From NCBI RefSeq assembly GCF_014262665.1, contig NZ_CP046883.1:124001-188000 (forward strand): DNA of 64,000 bases, read 5' to 3'. Positions 8,362 through 17,167 of the stretch are shown here, piece after piece; within the stretch, counting starts at the first letter, position 1, and each line of letters opens with the position of its first letter. The notes under the pieces were generated by a model. The model made no database searches. It was given only the letters and a program-made list of their open reading frames with translations, and was not told the origin of the DNA. Source of the DNA: Corynebacterium anserum (GTDB lineage Bacteria > Actinomycetota > Actinomycetes > Mycobacteriales > Mycobacteriaceae). Position numbers and translations under genes: made by a program.

Positions 8362-9822
8362 CTATCTGAGGGATGCGAAGAGTTGTTCCGCGCCCTGCTC
8401 GTCCCACATAACCACGTTGCCCACGTCCAGATCTTGATAACCAGCCACGGGGATTTCTACTTGCTCGGTGCCGCCAGCAATAGCCAACCCCAGCCGAGTG
8501 AGGTTCCATACATGGGTACCCTTGTCCACGGTCAGTGAGCCGGTCATCCCTTTCACCACGGGGAAGAATGTGAACGGATTGAGTAGCGTGCCTGGACTAG
8601 CGATTTTCTTGCTCAGCGCGGATACGAATTCCCGCTGACGCCGCGCACGGTCAAGATCGCCTCCGGCGGACGTGTAGCGGGAGCGTACATAGCCCAAGGC
8701 TGTCACACCGTTCATTTTCTGGCATCCCGCTTGCAGATTGATGCCCGCCATCGGATCCTGCAGTGGTTGGTCGAGGCACATGGTGATCCCGCCCACGCTA
8801 TCCACCAGGCTGGCAAAGCCGCCGAAGCCGATTTCTGCATAGTGGTCAATACGCCATCCAGTGGCCTGTTCGATGGTCTTTTGTAATAGTTGTGGTCCCC
8901 CTAGGCTGAAGGCGGCGTTGATCTTATTCATACCGTGGCCAGGGATATTGACGTAACTGTCCCGGGGGAAGCTAATAATCTTCGGCTTACCGCCGAATGT
9001 AGGGATGTTCACGACCATGATGGTGTCTGTGCGCCCTGCCGAATCGTTGATTTCCCCCGCGGATAATCTCTCCGCATCCGCTTCGGAAAGCCCGGCGCGG
9101 GAATCGCTGCCCACGAGCAGCCAATTGGTGCCCTTCGTGTTGCCAGGGCGCCCGTCGTATGTGGTGAGCGCATCAGTGCGGTTGAGGGAAGTATCAACCC
9201 ATATTCCAGTACCGATCACTAGGGCACAGAGCACGAGGAGAATCGCGCCCAAGGTTTTGAAAAGTGGAAAGCGACGGCGCTTGAAAGAAGTGTTTTTCGC
9301 CTGAGGGCGACGCCACCGCTGCCCGTCTCGTCCATACTGAGAGGCAGAGAGGCGTTGGTCATAACCAGCCCGGGGAGCGTGTTCTCTGTCGCGATAGTCC
9401 TGGTTATCGCCGTATCCCTGAGAAGAATAGGCGCTGTTGCGGGAACTCCGAGCAGCGTACCTATCAGGAGGGTAATCCCCAGCTGGGTACGCGGCATTGG
9501 AATAATCCTGATAGCCGGAGTGAGCACTGGAGCCTGGGGCGATGGTACGTCGGTACTGCGGAGGCTGAGGTTGAGCAGATGGGCGACGATGCCGGCCTGT
9601 GCTATTAGAGTTGGGGCTGGACGTAGAGGAGCGTCGTATGCCGGCTCGCGATTGATCGGAGTGGGAGTTTGAAGATTGTGGTCGCGGCAGGTTGGAACGG
9701 CGACGTACTGGACGGCCAAAGCGATCCACGAGGGGATTGCCGTTATGGTCGTATGCGCAGTCATCATCCTTGTGTGAGTAATCGCCGGGACGTGAATTCA
9801 TGTGGGACATCGTAGCCCACAT
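8362..9822 (-). CDS. LytR-CpsA-Psr (LCP) family cell wall glycopolymer ligase
   Basis: LCP proteins transfer lipid-linked glycopolymers to peptidoglycan; in mycolata they attach arabinogalactan. This 486-residue protein has a ~180-residue cytoplasmic tail very rich in Ser, Arg, Tyr, Gln and Gly, one membrane segment (about residues 189-210, LGAILLVLCALVIG) and an extracytoplasmic LCP domain. Visible LCP motifs are NWLLVGSDSRAG, RTDTIMVVNIP, SFPRDSYVNIPGHG and YVRSRYTSAGGDLDRARRQ, including the Arg and Asp residues that bind pyrophosphate and metal. Its neighbourhood (amidase, pheA) matches my recollection of C. glutamicum lcpB (cg3210). Starts at residues 1, 5 and 8 are all possible; no clear ribosome site favours one. 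Confidence 0.9.
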   Translation of the reverse strand: MWATMSHMNSRPGDYSHKDDDCAYDHNGNPLVDRFGRPVRRRSNLPRPQSSNSHSDQSRAGIRRSSTSSPNSNSTGRHRRPSAQPQPPQYRRTIAPGSSAHSGYQDYSNAAYPAGDYPPDRYAARSSRNSAYSSQGYGDNQDYRDREHAPRAGYDQRLSASQYGRDGQRWRRPQAKNTSFKRRRFPLFKTLGAILLVLCALVIGTGIWVDTSLNRTDALTTYDGRPGNTKGTNWLLVGSDSRAGLSEADAERLSAGEINDSAGRTDTIMVVNIPTFGGKPKIISFPRDSYVNIPGHGMNKINAAFSLGGPQLLQKTIEQATGWRIDHYAEIGFGGFASLVDSVGGITMCLDQPLQDPMAGINLQAGCQKMNGVTALGYVRSRYTSAGGDLDRARRQREFVSALSKKIASPGTLLNPFTFFPVVKGMTGSLTVDKGTHVWNLTRLGLAIAGGTEQVEIPVAGYQDLDVGNVVMWDEQGAEQLFASLR

Positions 9823-9889
9823 TGCGCCGCACTAGCTGCGCACACGGCCGTAGTAACCCTGCGCGCCGCTGACGAGCTGTGCTGATGAA

Positions 9890-10666
9890 CTAGCCGGGGA
9901 TACCGCCGAGCATCGTATAGCCAACGAAGGCGACGCTATCGATAAGCCCGTGGGCGATAATGAGCGGCCATACGCGGCCGGTTTTCTTCCAATACCAGAG
10001 GTAAAACAGCCCCATGACGATATTCCCCACACCGGCTGAATATCCCTGGTAGAGGTGATAGCTGCCTCTCAACAGCGCGCTGAAGAAGAAAACCCATGGC
10101 CAGGGCACTCGTAATTGCCGTAAGCGTGTACCGAGCCAGGCGACAACAATAATCTCCTCGGCAAAGCCATTAGCCCAAGAGTTGAGGATGAGCAGTGGTA
10201 GTTGCCAGACATTGTCGTCAAGGCCGGAGGGAACGACTTGCTTTGTTAGCCCTAAATGTAAGGCAGTGAAGTAAAACAGCAGCCCCGGCAAACCGATGAT
10301 GGCTGCTAAGCCTGCACCAAATAGCCAGTCCTTGCTACGCATGCGCCACACGGTGCGGGGTGCGAGGTTCGTTCTTAAAGGAACATGCCTGAGCAAAAGC
10401 AAAACAGCGAGCCCGCCCCAGGCGAATAATACGCCGCTACTGCTGATCTGTAGCAAAGGGTCTAGCCAGGGCGTAGGGGACTGCTGGGCGTTAAGCGTGG
10501 CGGTTTGCTCATTGAGTTTTGTGGAGCTGAGGGTGGCGTCGATCAATCGTAAAATCGCGCGCAGCCCAGAAGCTCCATAGGTGACGGTCAAGACGATGAG
10601 GAGCTCCCAGCGTACGGCGGCGACATTGTCATAACCACCGTGTGAGGGGCGTTGGTTTAGTGACAT
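9890..10666 (-). CDS. CPBP family intramembrane glutamic endopeptidase-like protein
   Basis: A 258-residue polytopic membrane protein with about seven hydrophobic segments. The CPBP (Abi/Rce1-like) motifs are present: NGFAEEIIVVAWLGTRL with the paired glutamates, GSYHLYQG with the second-motif His, and IIAHGLIDSVAF with the C-terminal His. These proteins are putative intramembrane proteases; some give bacteriocin immunity or process prenylated peptides, but the substrate here is unknown. Its start overlaps the end of the upstream amidase gene by 10 bases, so the two are co-transcribed. Confidence 0.85.
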   Translation of the reverse strand: MSLNQRPSHGGYDNVAAVRWELLIVLTVTYGASGLRAILRLIDATLSSTKLNEQTATLNAQQSPTPWLDPLLQISSSGVLFAWGGLAVLLLLRHVPLRTNLAPRTVWRMRSKDWLFGAGLAAIIGLPGLLFYFTALHLGLTKQVVPSGLDDNVWQLPLLILNSWANGFAEEIIVVAWLGTRLRQLRVPWPWVFFFSALLRGSYHLYQGYSAGVGNIVMGLFYLWYWKKTGRVWPLIIAHGLIDSVAFVGYTMLGGIPG

Positions 10667-12057
10667 GGACGATCACCGTGGCCATGCTCAGAAAGTGTAT
10701 GGGGTGCAGGGGTAGGCCGGTAGCCGAGTTTTTCGATGTCTCCAGGTGCGGCCAAAGAAAGCGACTCCGCTGGCAACATGCCCGCGAGATGCTGCACGCT
10801 ACGAGCTAATGCCAGCAATGCGCCTTCAGAGACGCGATCACTGACTGCTCCTAGCAAAAGCGAGATGGGCCAGCGCCCCGGTACCTTCGTGGGATGAACT
10901 AAAGGAACGGATACGCAAGCCCAGCCGGTCATATTCCATAGCGTTCCCCATGGTGTCCATGCAGTCTGCGCGAGGAAATTCAAGCGGGGCTCTAGGGCGG
11001 AGAATGTACCCGGAGGTGGGGGAGCGCACGCAAGCATTGGAGTAGCGACGAGATCCAGATCCTGCCAGGAGATGCTGACTTCGTGCTGAACGGCCTGGAG
11101 TTCCGCGTGCACTTTTTCCAGACGCCACTTGTCCACCATCCGTCCTTGCTCTTTAAGCCACGAGGTGATTGGTGAAAGCGGTGCAGGTAAGTCTGTGCAG
11201 TGAGAGGCGAAGAACTCCGTGAACAGAGAGAACTTTTCGGGGGCGTACGGCGCGGGAGCCTGAATGACCGATTCCACTGCCGGGGTGGAGGCTAGCAAGC
11301 CTGTTACCGCAGCAGTCGCCGCTGCGATCTGGGGATCCACAGTGGTGAGGGAATGAAAAGGCCTATTGGTATAACCGATGCGTAGCGGGGCGTCCGCGAA
11401 AGAAGATAGCTCCGGAAGTTGGAGTCCGTAGGCTCGAGCCGTGGTGTACAGATCCTTGGCCAGGAAACCGTGAGCCACCGGGGTGAAGCCTCCGATGGAA
11501 TTATCGTGCACTGGTTTCAACCCCACCAAGCCGCAACAAGCAGCAGGAATGCGGATAGAGCCACCTCCGTCAGTGGCGTGAGCAATGTCCACAAGACCCC
11601 GCGCAACAGCGACCGCCGCACCGCCAGAGGAACCGCCACACATGAATTCCGGGTTGAGTGGATTGACCGGCGCCACTTGCCCAACCGGTTCGGTGTAGGC
11701 GGTCGCACCGAACTCTGAAGTGCTGCTGGCCCCGACCAGGATGGCACCGTGAGATAACAGGCGCCGAGCAGCGGAATCATGATACATAGCGGTACGTGAA
11801 AGCCGTTCACTGCCAAAAGTTGCGATCTCGCCTTCCACCTGTTGTAAGTCCTTAATGAGCACTTCCTGGCCATAAAGGGGGGACTGTTGGTGTGGCTGCG
11901 GTGGCGTCGAGAAGAAATCCGACGGGTAGGGGTGAAGACTATGCGCCCGTTCATAGACCCTGGCGATCCCTAGCTCCGCAGGGGATAGTCCAGTCACATC
12001 CACAGCATGCGCCAAGCGCTGCGCGAAAGAGGAGGAAGGAAAGGAGGTATCATGCAT
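10657..12057 (-). CDS. Amidase signature family protein
   Basis: A 466-residue cytoplasmic amidase related to GatA and AtzF-type enzymes. The Ser-cisSer-Lys triad is recognisable: Lys69 in YGQEVLIKDL, the Gly/Ser-rich GGSSGGAAVA around residues 141-150, and nucleophile Ser167 in DGGGSIRIPAACCGLVGLKP. No GatB or GatC gene is nearby, so it is unlikely to be the tRNA amidotransferase subunit and the amide substrate is unknown. It is divergent from pheA, and its first codons overlap a strong Shine-Dalgarno sequence reading toward pheA. Its stop overlaps the CPBP gene start. Confidence 0.85.
   Translation of the reverse strand: MHDTSFPSSSFAQRLAHAVDVTGLSPAELGIARVYERAHSLHPYPSDFFSTPPQPHQQSPLYGQEVLIKDLQQVEGEIATFGSERLSRTAMYHDSAARRLLSHGAILVGASSTSEFGATAYTEPVGQVAPVNPLNPEFMCGGSSGGAAVAVARGLVDIAHATDGGGSIRIPAACCGLVGLKPVHDNSIGGFTPVAHGFLAKDLYTTARAYGLQLPELSSFADAPLRIGYTNRPFHSLTTVDPQIAAATAAVTGLLASTPAVESVIQAPAPYAPEKFSLFTEFFASHCTDLPAPLSPITSWLKEQGRMVDKWRLEKVHAELQAVQHEVSISWQDLDLVATPMLACAPPPPGTFSALEPRLNFLAQTAWTPWGTLWNMTGWACVSVPLVHPTKVPGRWPISLLLGAVSDRVSEGALLALARSVQHLAGMLPAESLSLAAPGDIEKLGYRPTPAPHTLSEHGHGDRPCH
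12041..12054 (+). promoter_or_regulatory. Strong Shine-Dalgarno and alternative ATG for pheA, inside the amidase 5' end
   Basis: AAGGAGGT (12041-12048) precedes ATG 12052 with a short spacer. The ATG is in frame with pheA and would add 17 residues (MHRCSPYSLDETATVKF). On the opposite strand the same bases encode the Thr-Ser-Phe-Pro-Ser start of the amidase. If both starts are used the divergent genes overlap by six bases. Confidence 0.45.
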
Positions 12058-12102
12058 CGCTGCTCACCCTACTCGCTGGATGAGACAGCTACAGTGAAGT
12101 TC

Positions 12103-13062
12103 ATGAGCAACGCAATTACTGGCACCCCGACCGTCGCTTTTCTCGGACCGCGTGGAACCTTCACTGAACAGGCCCTGCACGATCTGATCGCCGCAGGTCA
12201 CTTGCCAGTAGATTGTCGGAGCACGCCGGTGCACTCTCCACGAATCGCGCTCGATAAGGTGCGTGCCGGGGAGGCGGATTATGCGGTGGTTGCTCTGGAA
12301 TCCGTCGTGGACGGGCCAGTCGCTCAGACTGAAGATGCACTGGCCAATGGGTCTCGTCTTCAGGTCATCCGTGAAACCTTGGTGCCGATCGTCTTCTCCA
12401 TCCTGGTCCGTCCGGGAACTCAACTACAAGATATTAAGACTTTCACCACCCATCCTGTCGCTGAGGCTCAGGTGCGCAGTTGGGTGAGAGATCACCTACA
12501 CAATGTGGATTTCATTCCCGCGTCGAGTAACGCAGCGGCAGCTCAGGCCGTAGCGGAGGGCAAGGCTGATGCAGCGGCCGCCCCTGCGCGTGCCGGGGAG
12601 CTTTTTGCCTTGGAAGCGCTGGCAGAGGGAGTGGCCGATATGAAGGGTGCTTTCACGCGTTTTGTTTTGGTTCGACAGCCGGGTGAGATTCCCGCTCGTA
12701 CCGGCGATGACCGTACCGGGGTGATTTTCACACTGAAGAATGAACCCTCTAGCCTCATGACGGCCTTAGCAGAGTTAGCTACTCGTGGTGTGGACATGTC
12801 CCGTATCAGCTCCCGACCCACGCATAGGGAAGGCAGCCCGTACAGTTTCCATGTGGGCATCGTGGGGCACATCGAAGATGATTCTGTGGCGGAAGCTTTG
12901 GCCGGACTGAAGCGCAGCACCCATGAGCTGAGGTTTATGGGTTCATGGCCGCGCGCAGTGTTGGACGCTGACGGACGTATTCCTCCGGCAGGACATACCC
13001 CTCCGGATTACGCTGAGTCTAAGGAATGGGTGCGCCAACTGCTGCACCGGTCTAACCTCTAA
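12103..13062 (+). CDS. pheA: Prephenate dehydratase
   Basis: A monofunctional prephenate dehydratase of about 319 residues that makes phenylpyruvate for phenylalanine synthesis. The catalytic domain starts VAFLGPRGTFTEQAL and contains ALESVVDGPVAQTEDAL. The C-terminal ACT domain (GVIFTLKNEPSSLMTALAEL through ISSRPTHREGSPYSFHV) includes the ESRP-type phenylalanine-binding motif, here ISSRP, implying feedback inhibition. ATG 12103 gives the usual family N-terminus; ATG 12052 has a much better ribosome site and is a real alternative. The phosphatase gene follows 60 bases downstream on the same strand. Confidence 0.93.
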   Translation: MSNAITGTPTVAFLGPRGTFTEQALHDLIAAGHLPVDCRSTPVHSPRIALDKVRAGEADYAVVALESVVDGPVAQTEDALANGSRLQVIRETLVPIVFSILVRPGTQLQDIKTFTTHPVAEAQVRSWVRDHLHNVDFIPASSNAAAAQAVAEGKADAAAAPARAGELFALEALAEGVADMKGAFTRFVLVRQPGEIPARTGDDRTGVIFTLKNEPSSLMTALAELATRGVDMSRISSRPTHREGSPYSFHVGIVGHIEDDSVAEALAGLKRSTHELRFMGSWPRAVLDADGRIPPAGHTPPDYAESKEWVRQLLHRSNL

Positions 13063-13122
13063 CCGTTCCCGTTTCCACGATCACGCCCCCAACGACACCA
13101 TGCCTGGAGAGGATCGTTGCCA

Positions 13123-13959
13123 GTGAGCCACCTGTTTTTGGTCAGGCACGGACAGACGACATCGAACGAAATCCGCGCGCTGGATACAGCCTTGCCCGGT
13201 GCAGATCTCACTGAATTGGGGCGTGAACAAGCCACCAGCGTGGGGCGCATTCTCGCGCAGCGTTCGAGCTGTCTTCACGTTCTATCTAGCCAGGCTGCGC
13301 GTGCACAACAGACTGCGGCGCAGCTGGCAGCGAGTTTCGTTGACTTCGATGGCTGTTTGGCGCCGTCTGGCCCTGGCTCAGCTTTTTCCTCCTTCTTCAC
13401 AGGGAAAGATCTTTCTTCTTTTTCCGACGCCACCGCGACTTTTCTCGCTGGGGAATTGGGTGAGAAGCTAGCGATGATCCACGGTGTGAGTGAGATTCCC
13501 GCTGGTAACTATGAGATGAAAACCGACCATGATTCCCTCGTGGGATACCACACCATCCTTGGTTCATGGATGGCGGGGAACGTGGAGCTCTCGATGCCCG
13601 GCGGTAGCACTGGCGCCCAGGTTTTGCGGACGTATGTGACGCAGTTGCTGGCTCTCATGGCCGCAGTGAAAGTAGAAGAACAGATGCACCCGGCGGGGAC
13701 GAAAGGCTCCGAATCAGCAGAGATTGCACTGGTTAGCCACGGCGCAGTGATCCGTTTAGTGGCTCGTTACTTGGGGGCTGTGGATCCAGAGTGGGCCTTT
13801 CAGGGGTATTTGCAGAATTCGCATTTTATTCAGCTTGAGATTCCCCACAATGTGGACCAGCTTGCAGAGGCCATTGCGCAGGATTTTCTGAAGGGATACG
13901 GTGCCTTCACCATCGTCGAATGGGGTGAACATGGACGCCCGCAGCCCTATTCGCCATAG
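13123..13959 (+). CDS. Histidine phosphatase (phosphoglycerate mutase-like) protein
   Basis: A ~278-residue member of the histidine phosphatase superfamily. The RHG motif LFLVRHGQTTSNE supplies the phosphorylated His. VLSSQAARAQQTAAQLA is the second conserved Arg region, and ALVSHGAVIRLVARYLG provides the second catalytic His. The substrate is unknown; a glycolytic mutase is unlikely given its position after pheA. GTG 13123 was chosen because GGAGAGGA ends nine bases upstream; TTG 13117 is in frame but too close to it. It is followed by tandem repeats and a convergent metallopeptidase gene. Confidence 0.88.
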   Translation: MSHLFLVRHGQTTSNEIRALDTALPGADLTELGREQATSVGRILAQRSSCLHVLSSQAARAQQTAAQLAASFVDFDGCLAPSGPGSAFSSFFTGKDLSSFSDATATFLAGELGEKLAMIHGVSEIPAGNYEMKTDHDSLVGYHTILGSWMAGNVELSMPGGSTGAQVLRTYVTQLLALMAAVKVEEQMHPAGTKGSESAEIALVSHGAVIRLVARYLGAVDPEWAFQGYLQNSHFIQLEIPHNVDQLAEAIAQDFLKGYGAFTIVEWGEHGRPQPYSP

Positions 13960-13980
13960 ACCCATTCCCCACGAACTCAA

Positions 13981-14067
13981 TAGTCCTCACGTGTCGAAGA
14001 ATCACCGCAGGAAACCCAGTAGTCCTCACGTGTCGAAGAATCACTGCGGGAACCTAAGAGTCCTCAC
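13981..14067 (+). repeat. Imperfect ~39-bp tandem repeat
   Basis: Two near-identical units start at 13981 and 14020 (TAGTCCTCACGTGTCGAAGA and onward) and a third partial copy (AGTCCTCAC) begins at 14059. The repeat fills the gap between convergent genes, with no spacers between units, so it is not CRISPR. Its role is unknown. Confidence 0.8.
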
Positions 14068-14101
14068 AGGAGAGATTCCACAGGAGATACATCACGGCCG
14101 C

Positions 14102-14452
14102 CTAAGCCCAGCCCAGTTCGTGCAGGCGTTCGTCATCGATACCAAAGTGATGAGCCAGTTCATGAATAACGGTAATGGCGACCTGTTCGACGAGCTCCGT
14201 ATGGTTGGCTGCCATCTCGCATAGCGGCTGCCGGTAAATAGAGATCTTGTCCGGAAGGATGGACGTGTATTCACTGGTGCGGTCGGTGAGCGCAACGCCC
14301 TCATACAGCCCCAGAATAGTGGGGTCCTCACTGTTGGCATCCTCGACGACGATCGCCACGTTAGTGACGTGGCGCAGTATTTCCCGAGGGATGCGTTGCA
14401 GCCCTAAGTCAACGAGTTCGTCGAACTCTTCCTCGGTGACATACAACGCCAT
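14102..14452 (-). CDS. Zincin-like metallopeptidase family protein
   Basis: A small (~116-residue) cytoplasmic protein of the actinobacterial metallopeptidase family found next to serS in mycolata. The conserved start is MALYVTEEEFDELVDLGLQ, and the C-terminus carries the zinc-binding HExxH motif in VIHELAHHFGIDDERLHELG. A third ligand is likely the His or Asp just after. ATG 14452 was selected to match the usual family length; the frame is open to 14653 but that part overlaps the upstream gene. It lies 46 bases after the septum-formation gene on the same strand, so they are probably one operon. The physiological substrate is unknown. Confidence 0.85.
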   Translation of the reverse strand: MALYVTEEEFDELVDLGLQRIPREILRHVTNVAIVVEDANSEDPTILGLYEGVALTDRTSEYTSILPDKISIYRQPLCEMAANHTELVEQVAITVIHELAHHFGIDDERLHELGWA

Positions 14453-14498
14453 GGTGAGTGTTTTTCCTGTGAAGGGGCTGGTAATTCTCAGCGCGACC

Positions 14499-15566
14499 CT
14501 ATTGTCCCTGCGCTGGTGACGTGCCGGAATTATTGGTTCCGGCACCACTGTCCGTGGGGGCTTGGTTGTTTGCTTCTGAGCGCAGTGGATTACGCTTGGG
14601 AGGAGTAACCGGTTGCTTGCCATCAATGGTGAAACCCTGGCGGACATCGCCATTTAAGACAGCGAACCCTCCGCCTTCGCGACCGAAGGTGAGTGCACAG
14701 TTCACGGTGCGGGAACCTGCTTCCCAAGACTGAGCGTGGATTGTTGTCCAAAACGGTGTCAAGGTGGAGTAGTAAAGATTGTCATCGCTGCCGAGGTACT
14801 TCTGGGCAGCTTCCGTGCATCGTTTATTGAGAAACTCGTTTTGTTTATCGTCATTCGGCCATGCATCTGGGAAGGCGCTAGCGAGGTTCACAACGTCCGT
14901 GACCTGCCACGTGTGATCCTGGTTGCAGGGAACTTGGACGGGAACGTTGTTGTCCACGCGTACACACGTATCTGCAGGATAGGCTCGTGCCTGGTCGGTT
15001 TCTGCAGCTAGTCCCACAGTCTCAACGGAACGACCATTCGCGTCGGGAACCATCACCCCGCAGAGCATTGTGCGGTCGCCCTTTTCCCAGTACGAGGCCG
15101 GTGGGAGAATAGGGGAGATTTGATAACGTCCCTCAGGATCCAACTTGCCCTTTAGGTAGGCCAAAGTTGGGCCGTTGCATAGCTCGGCAGTGAGCTGCTG
15201 TTGACGTTCTAGGCCGGGCCGTTGTGCATCTTTACCGAATTCACTGGTGGGGTACTTGCTGAGGTCTTCACGAGCAGAAACCTCAAAGCGATGCGGCTGC
15301 GCACACTCCACACTGGTAAACCCCGTATTGAGGCCGTCTTTACCGGGAGTCCAGTTCACGCAGGAGCCGGTGTCTGCATCTGTGAATGTTGGGACCTCGG
15401 GTTCTGCGGGAGCTTTGGTGTTATGAACCTGGGCTGCCAGAGGGTTGGAATCCTTTGGCGACATGTACCCGTAAGCACCCGCGCTCACACCACCGCACAG
15501 CATCGCGGTGAGAACCACAGTGAGAGAGCGCGAACGTCGTGCGCGCTGTGAACGGCTAATGCTCAA
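14499..15566 (-). CDS. Septum formation family membrane-anchored protein
   Basis: A 355-residue protein with a basic N-terminus (SRSQRARRSRS), one membrane segment (LTVVLTAMLCGGVSAGAYGY, about residues 15-34) and an extracytoplasmic region with two related cysteine-containing modules. Each shows Cys followed later by C-x-x-x-H (SCVNWTPG with ECAQPHRFEV; TCVRVDNN with PCNQDHTWQV), typical of the septum formation family (PF13845). The last ~35 residues are Pro/Asn/Ser-rich. It precedes the metallopeptidase gene in the same direction and is divergent from serS, the order I recall for Rv3834c-Rv3836. Its molecular role is not established. Confidence 0.85.
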   Translation of the reverse strand: MSISRSQRARRSRSLTVVLTAMLCGGVSAGAYGYMSPKDSNPLAAQVHNTKAPAEPEVPTFTDADTGSCVNWTPGKDGLNTGFTSVECAQPHRFEVSAREDLSKYPTSEFGKDAQRPGLERQQQLTAELCNGPTLAYLKGKLDPEGRYQISPILPPASYWEKGDRTMLCGVMVPDANGRSVETVGLAAETDQARAYPADTCVRVDNNVPVQVPCNQDHTWQVTDVVNLASAFPDAWPNDDKQNEFLNKRCTEAAQKYLGSDDNLYYSTLTPFWTTIHAQSWEAGSRTVNCALTFGREGGGFAVLNGDVRQGFTIDGKQPVTPPKRNPLRSEANNQAPTDSGAGTNNSGTSPAQGQ

Positions 15567-15710
15567 GGCTTTTCACTTCCGATTTCGGCAGGTAGTGGCG
15601 TCGGTCAGGTCGGGCATTAAGCGAGTCAGCATAAAGCTCCACGATGCGGCGCGAGGCTAATTTGACAGCGCTGCCTTCCCATAGCGGGGTGATCCAATAA
15701 CTGGGTTGAG

Positions 15711-15739
15711 TTAAGTGGGTCTCGTACGGCCACTATAGC
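15711..15739 (+). promoter_or_regulatory. Likely serS promoter
   Basis: TTAAGT (15711-15716) and TATAGC (15734-15739) are separated by 17 bases, a good sigma-A-like pair. Transcription would start around 15746, only a few bases before the ATG at 15753, so the mRNA would be nearly leaderless. No T-box structure was seen. Confidence 0.55.
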
Positions 15740-15752
15740 TAAGCTAAGTAGC

Positions 15753-17027
15753 ATGATCGATCTTAAGCTCCTGTGGGACAATCCTGAACTCGTGCGCGCA
15801 TCTCAACGGACTCGAGGAGAAGATGAGGGGTTAGTGGATCAGCTGTTGGAGGCTGATTCCCGGCGTCGTGAAGCGATTGCAGCTGCCGATTCCGCTCGTT
15901 CCGAGCAGAAAGCTTTCAGCAAAGACATGGGCAAGCTGATGCGGAGCGCTTCAGATGAGGACAAGGCGAAGCTTCGCGAGGAAGGTAAGGCCAAAGCTGA
16001 GCGCGTCAAGGAGCTAGAGGCGGAGCAGAACGCCGCTGAACAGGCTGTGTATGACCTGCAGATGAAAATTTCCAACGTTGTGGAAGAAGGCGCCCCCGCT
16101 GGAGGCGAAGAGGACTTTGTTGTCCTCGAGCACATTGGGACCCCTCCGGAATTCGACTTTGAGCCGAAGGATCACCTAGAACTGGGCGAATCCCTCGGGC
16201 TCATCGATATGAAGCGTGGAACGAAAGTCTCCGGGGCTCGTTTTTACTTCCTCACCGGTGATGGCGCTCTCTTGCAACTGGGAATGCTCCAATTAGCCGT
16301 TCAAAAGGCGATGGCTCATGGTTTTCAACTCATGATTCCTCCAGTGTTGGTTCGGCCTGACATTATGGCCGGCACTGGTTTCTTAGGTGCCCACGCTGAT
16401 GAGGTTTATCACTTGGAGGAGGACGACCTTTACCTCGTCGGTACCTCTGAGGTTGCACTTGCCGGTTATCATTCCGATGAGATTATCGATCTGTCCGACG
16501 GGCCGGTGCGCTACGCGGGATGGTCTTCGTGCTTCCGCCGTGAGGCAGGCTCCTACGGTAAAGACACCCGTGGCATCATCCGCGTGCACCAGTTCGACAA
16601 ACTGGAGATGTTTGTTTACTGCAAGCCGGAGGAGGCTCACGAACAGCACCAGAAACTCCTGGGGATGGAGAAGGAGATGCTGGCCGCCATGAACGTTCCA
16701 TACCGGGTAATCGACGTGGCGGGTGGCGATTTGGGCTCCTCCGCTGCGCGTAAGTTTGATACAGAGGCGTGGGTTCCCACCCAAAATACTTACCGTGAGT
16801 TGACCTCGACCTCTAACTGCACAACATTCCAGGGTCGCCGTTTGAAGACTCGTTACCGTGATGAAAATGGCAAGCCTCAGACCGTTGCCACGCTGAACGG
16901 TACGCTGGCTACCACTCGGTGGCTGGTAGCTATCTTGGAGAACAACCAGCAGTCCGACGGCTCCGTGGTGGTTCCGGAAGCTCTGCGCCCGTTTGTAGGC
17001 AAGGATGTCCTCACGCCTGTGCACTAA
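15753..17027 (+). CDS. serS: Serine-tRNA ligase
   Basis: A 424-residue class II aminoacyl-tRNA synthetase that charges tRNA-Ser. The N-terminus ([20 protein letters not shown]) leads into a long Ala/Glu/Lys-rich coiled-coil arm (about residues 30-105) that contacts the tRNA. Class II motif 2 appears as [20 protein letters not shown] and motif 3 as [31 protein letters not shown] is the conserved serine-binding segment. Length and order are normal. It is followed by a PlsC-type gene on the same strand. Confidence 0.97.
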   Translation: MIDLKLLWDNPELVRASQRTRGEDEGLVDQLLEADSRRREAIAAADSARSEQKAFSKDMGKLMRSASDEDKAKLREEGKAKAERVKELEAEQNAAEQAVYDLQMKISNVVEEGAPAGGEEDFVVLEHIGTPPEFDFEPKDHLELGESLGLIDMKRGTKVSGARFYFLTGDGALLQLGMLQLAVQKAMAHGFQLMIPPVLVRPDIMAGTGFLGAHADEVYHLEEDDLYLVGTSEVALAGYHSDEIIDLSDGPVRYAGWSSCFRREAGSYGKDTRGIIRVHQFDKLEMFVYCKPEEAHEQHQKLLGMEKEMLAAMNVPYRVIDVAGGDLGSSAARKFDTEAWVPTQNTYRELTSTSNCTTFQGRRLKTRYRDENGKPQTVATLNGTLATTRWLVAILENNQQSDGSVVVPEALRPFVGKDVLTPVH

Positions 17028-17167
17028 CCCCTACGGGCCAAGGGAGTCTCAGTAGTGAAACCGTCAGCACAGCTAGGCAAGGATGGCTCCCCTCTGCCTA
17101 CTCCCTTTTCGATTCTTTTCTTGTAGCCGACTTTTTCCGACGCCAACCTTCGTGTCTTGTAGAGGAT

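Noticed and set aside
13981..14067. Possible CRISPR array
   Set aside because: Units are directly adjacent without unique spacers, only two full copies exist and no cas gene is nearby.
15567..15752. Possible T-box leader before serS
   Set aside because: No specifier stem, no conserved T-box sequence and no terminator; the likely promoter leaves almost no leader.
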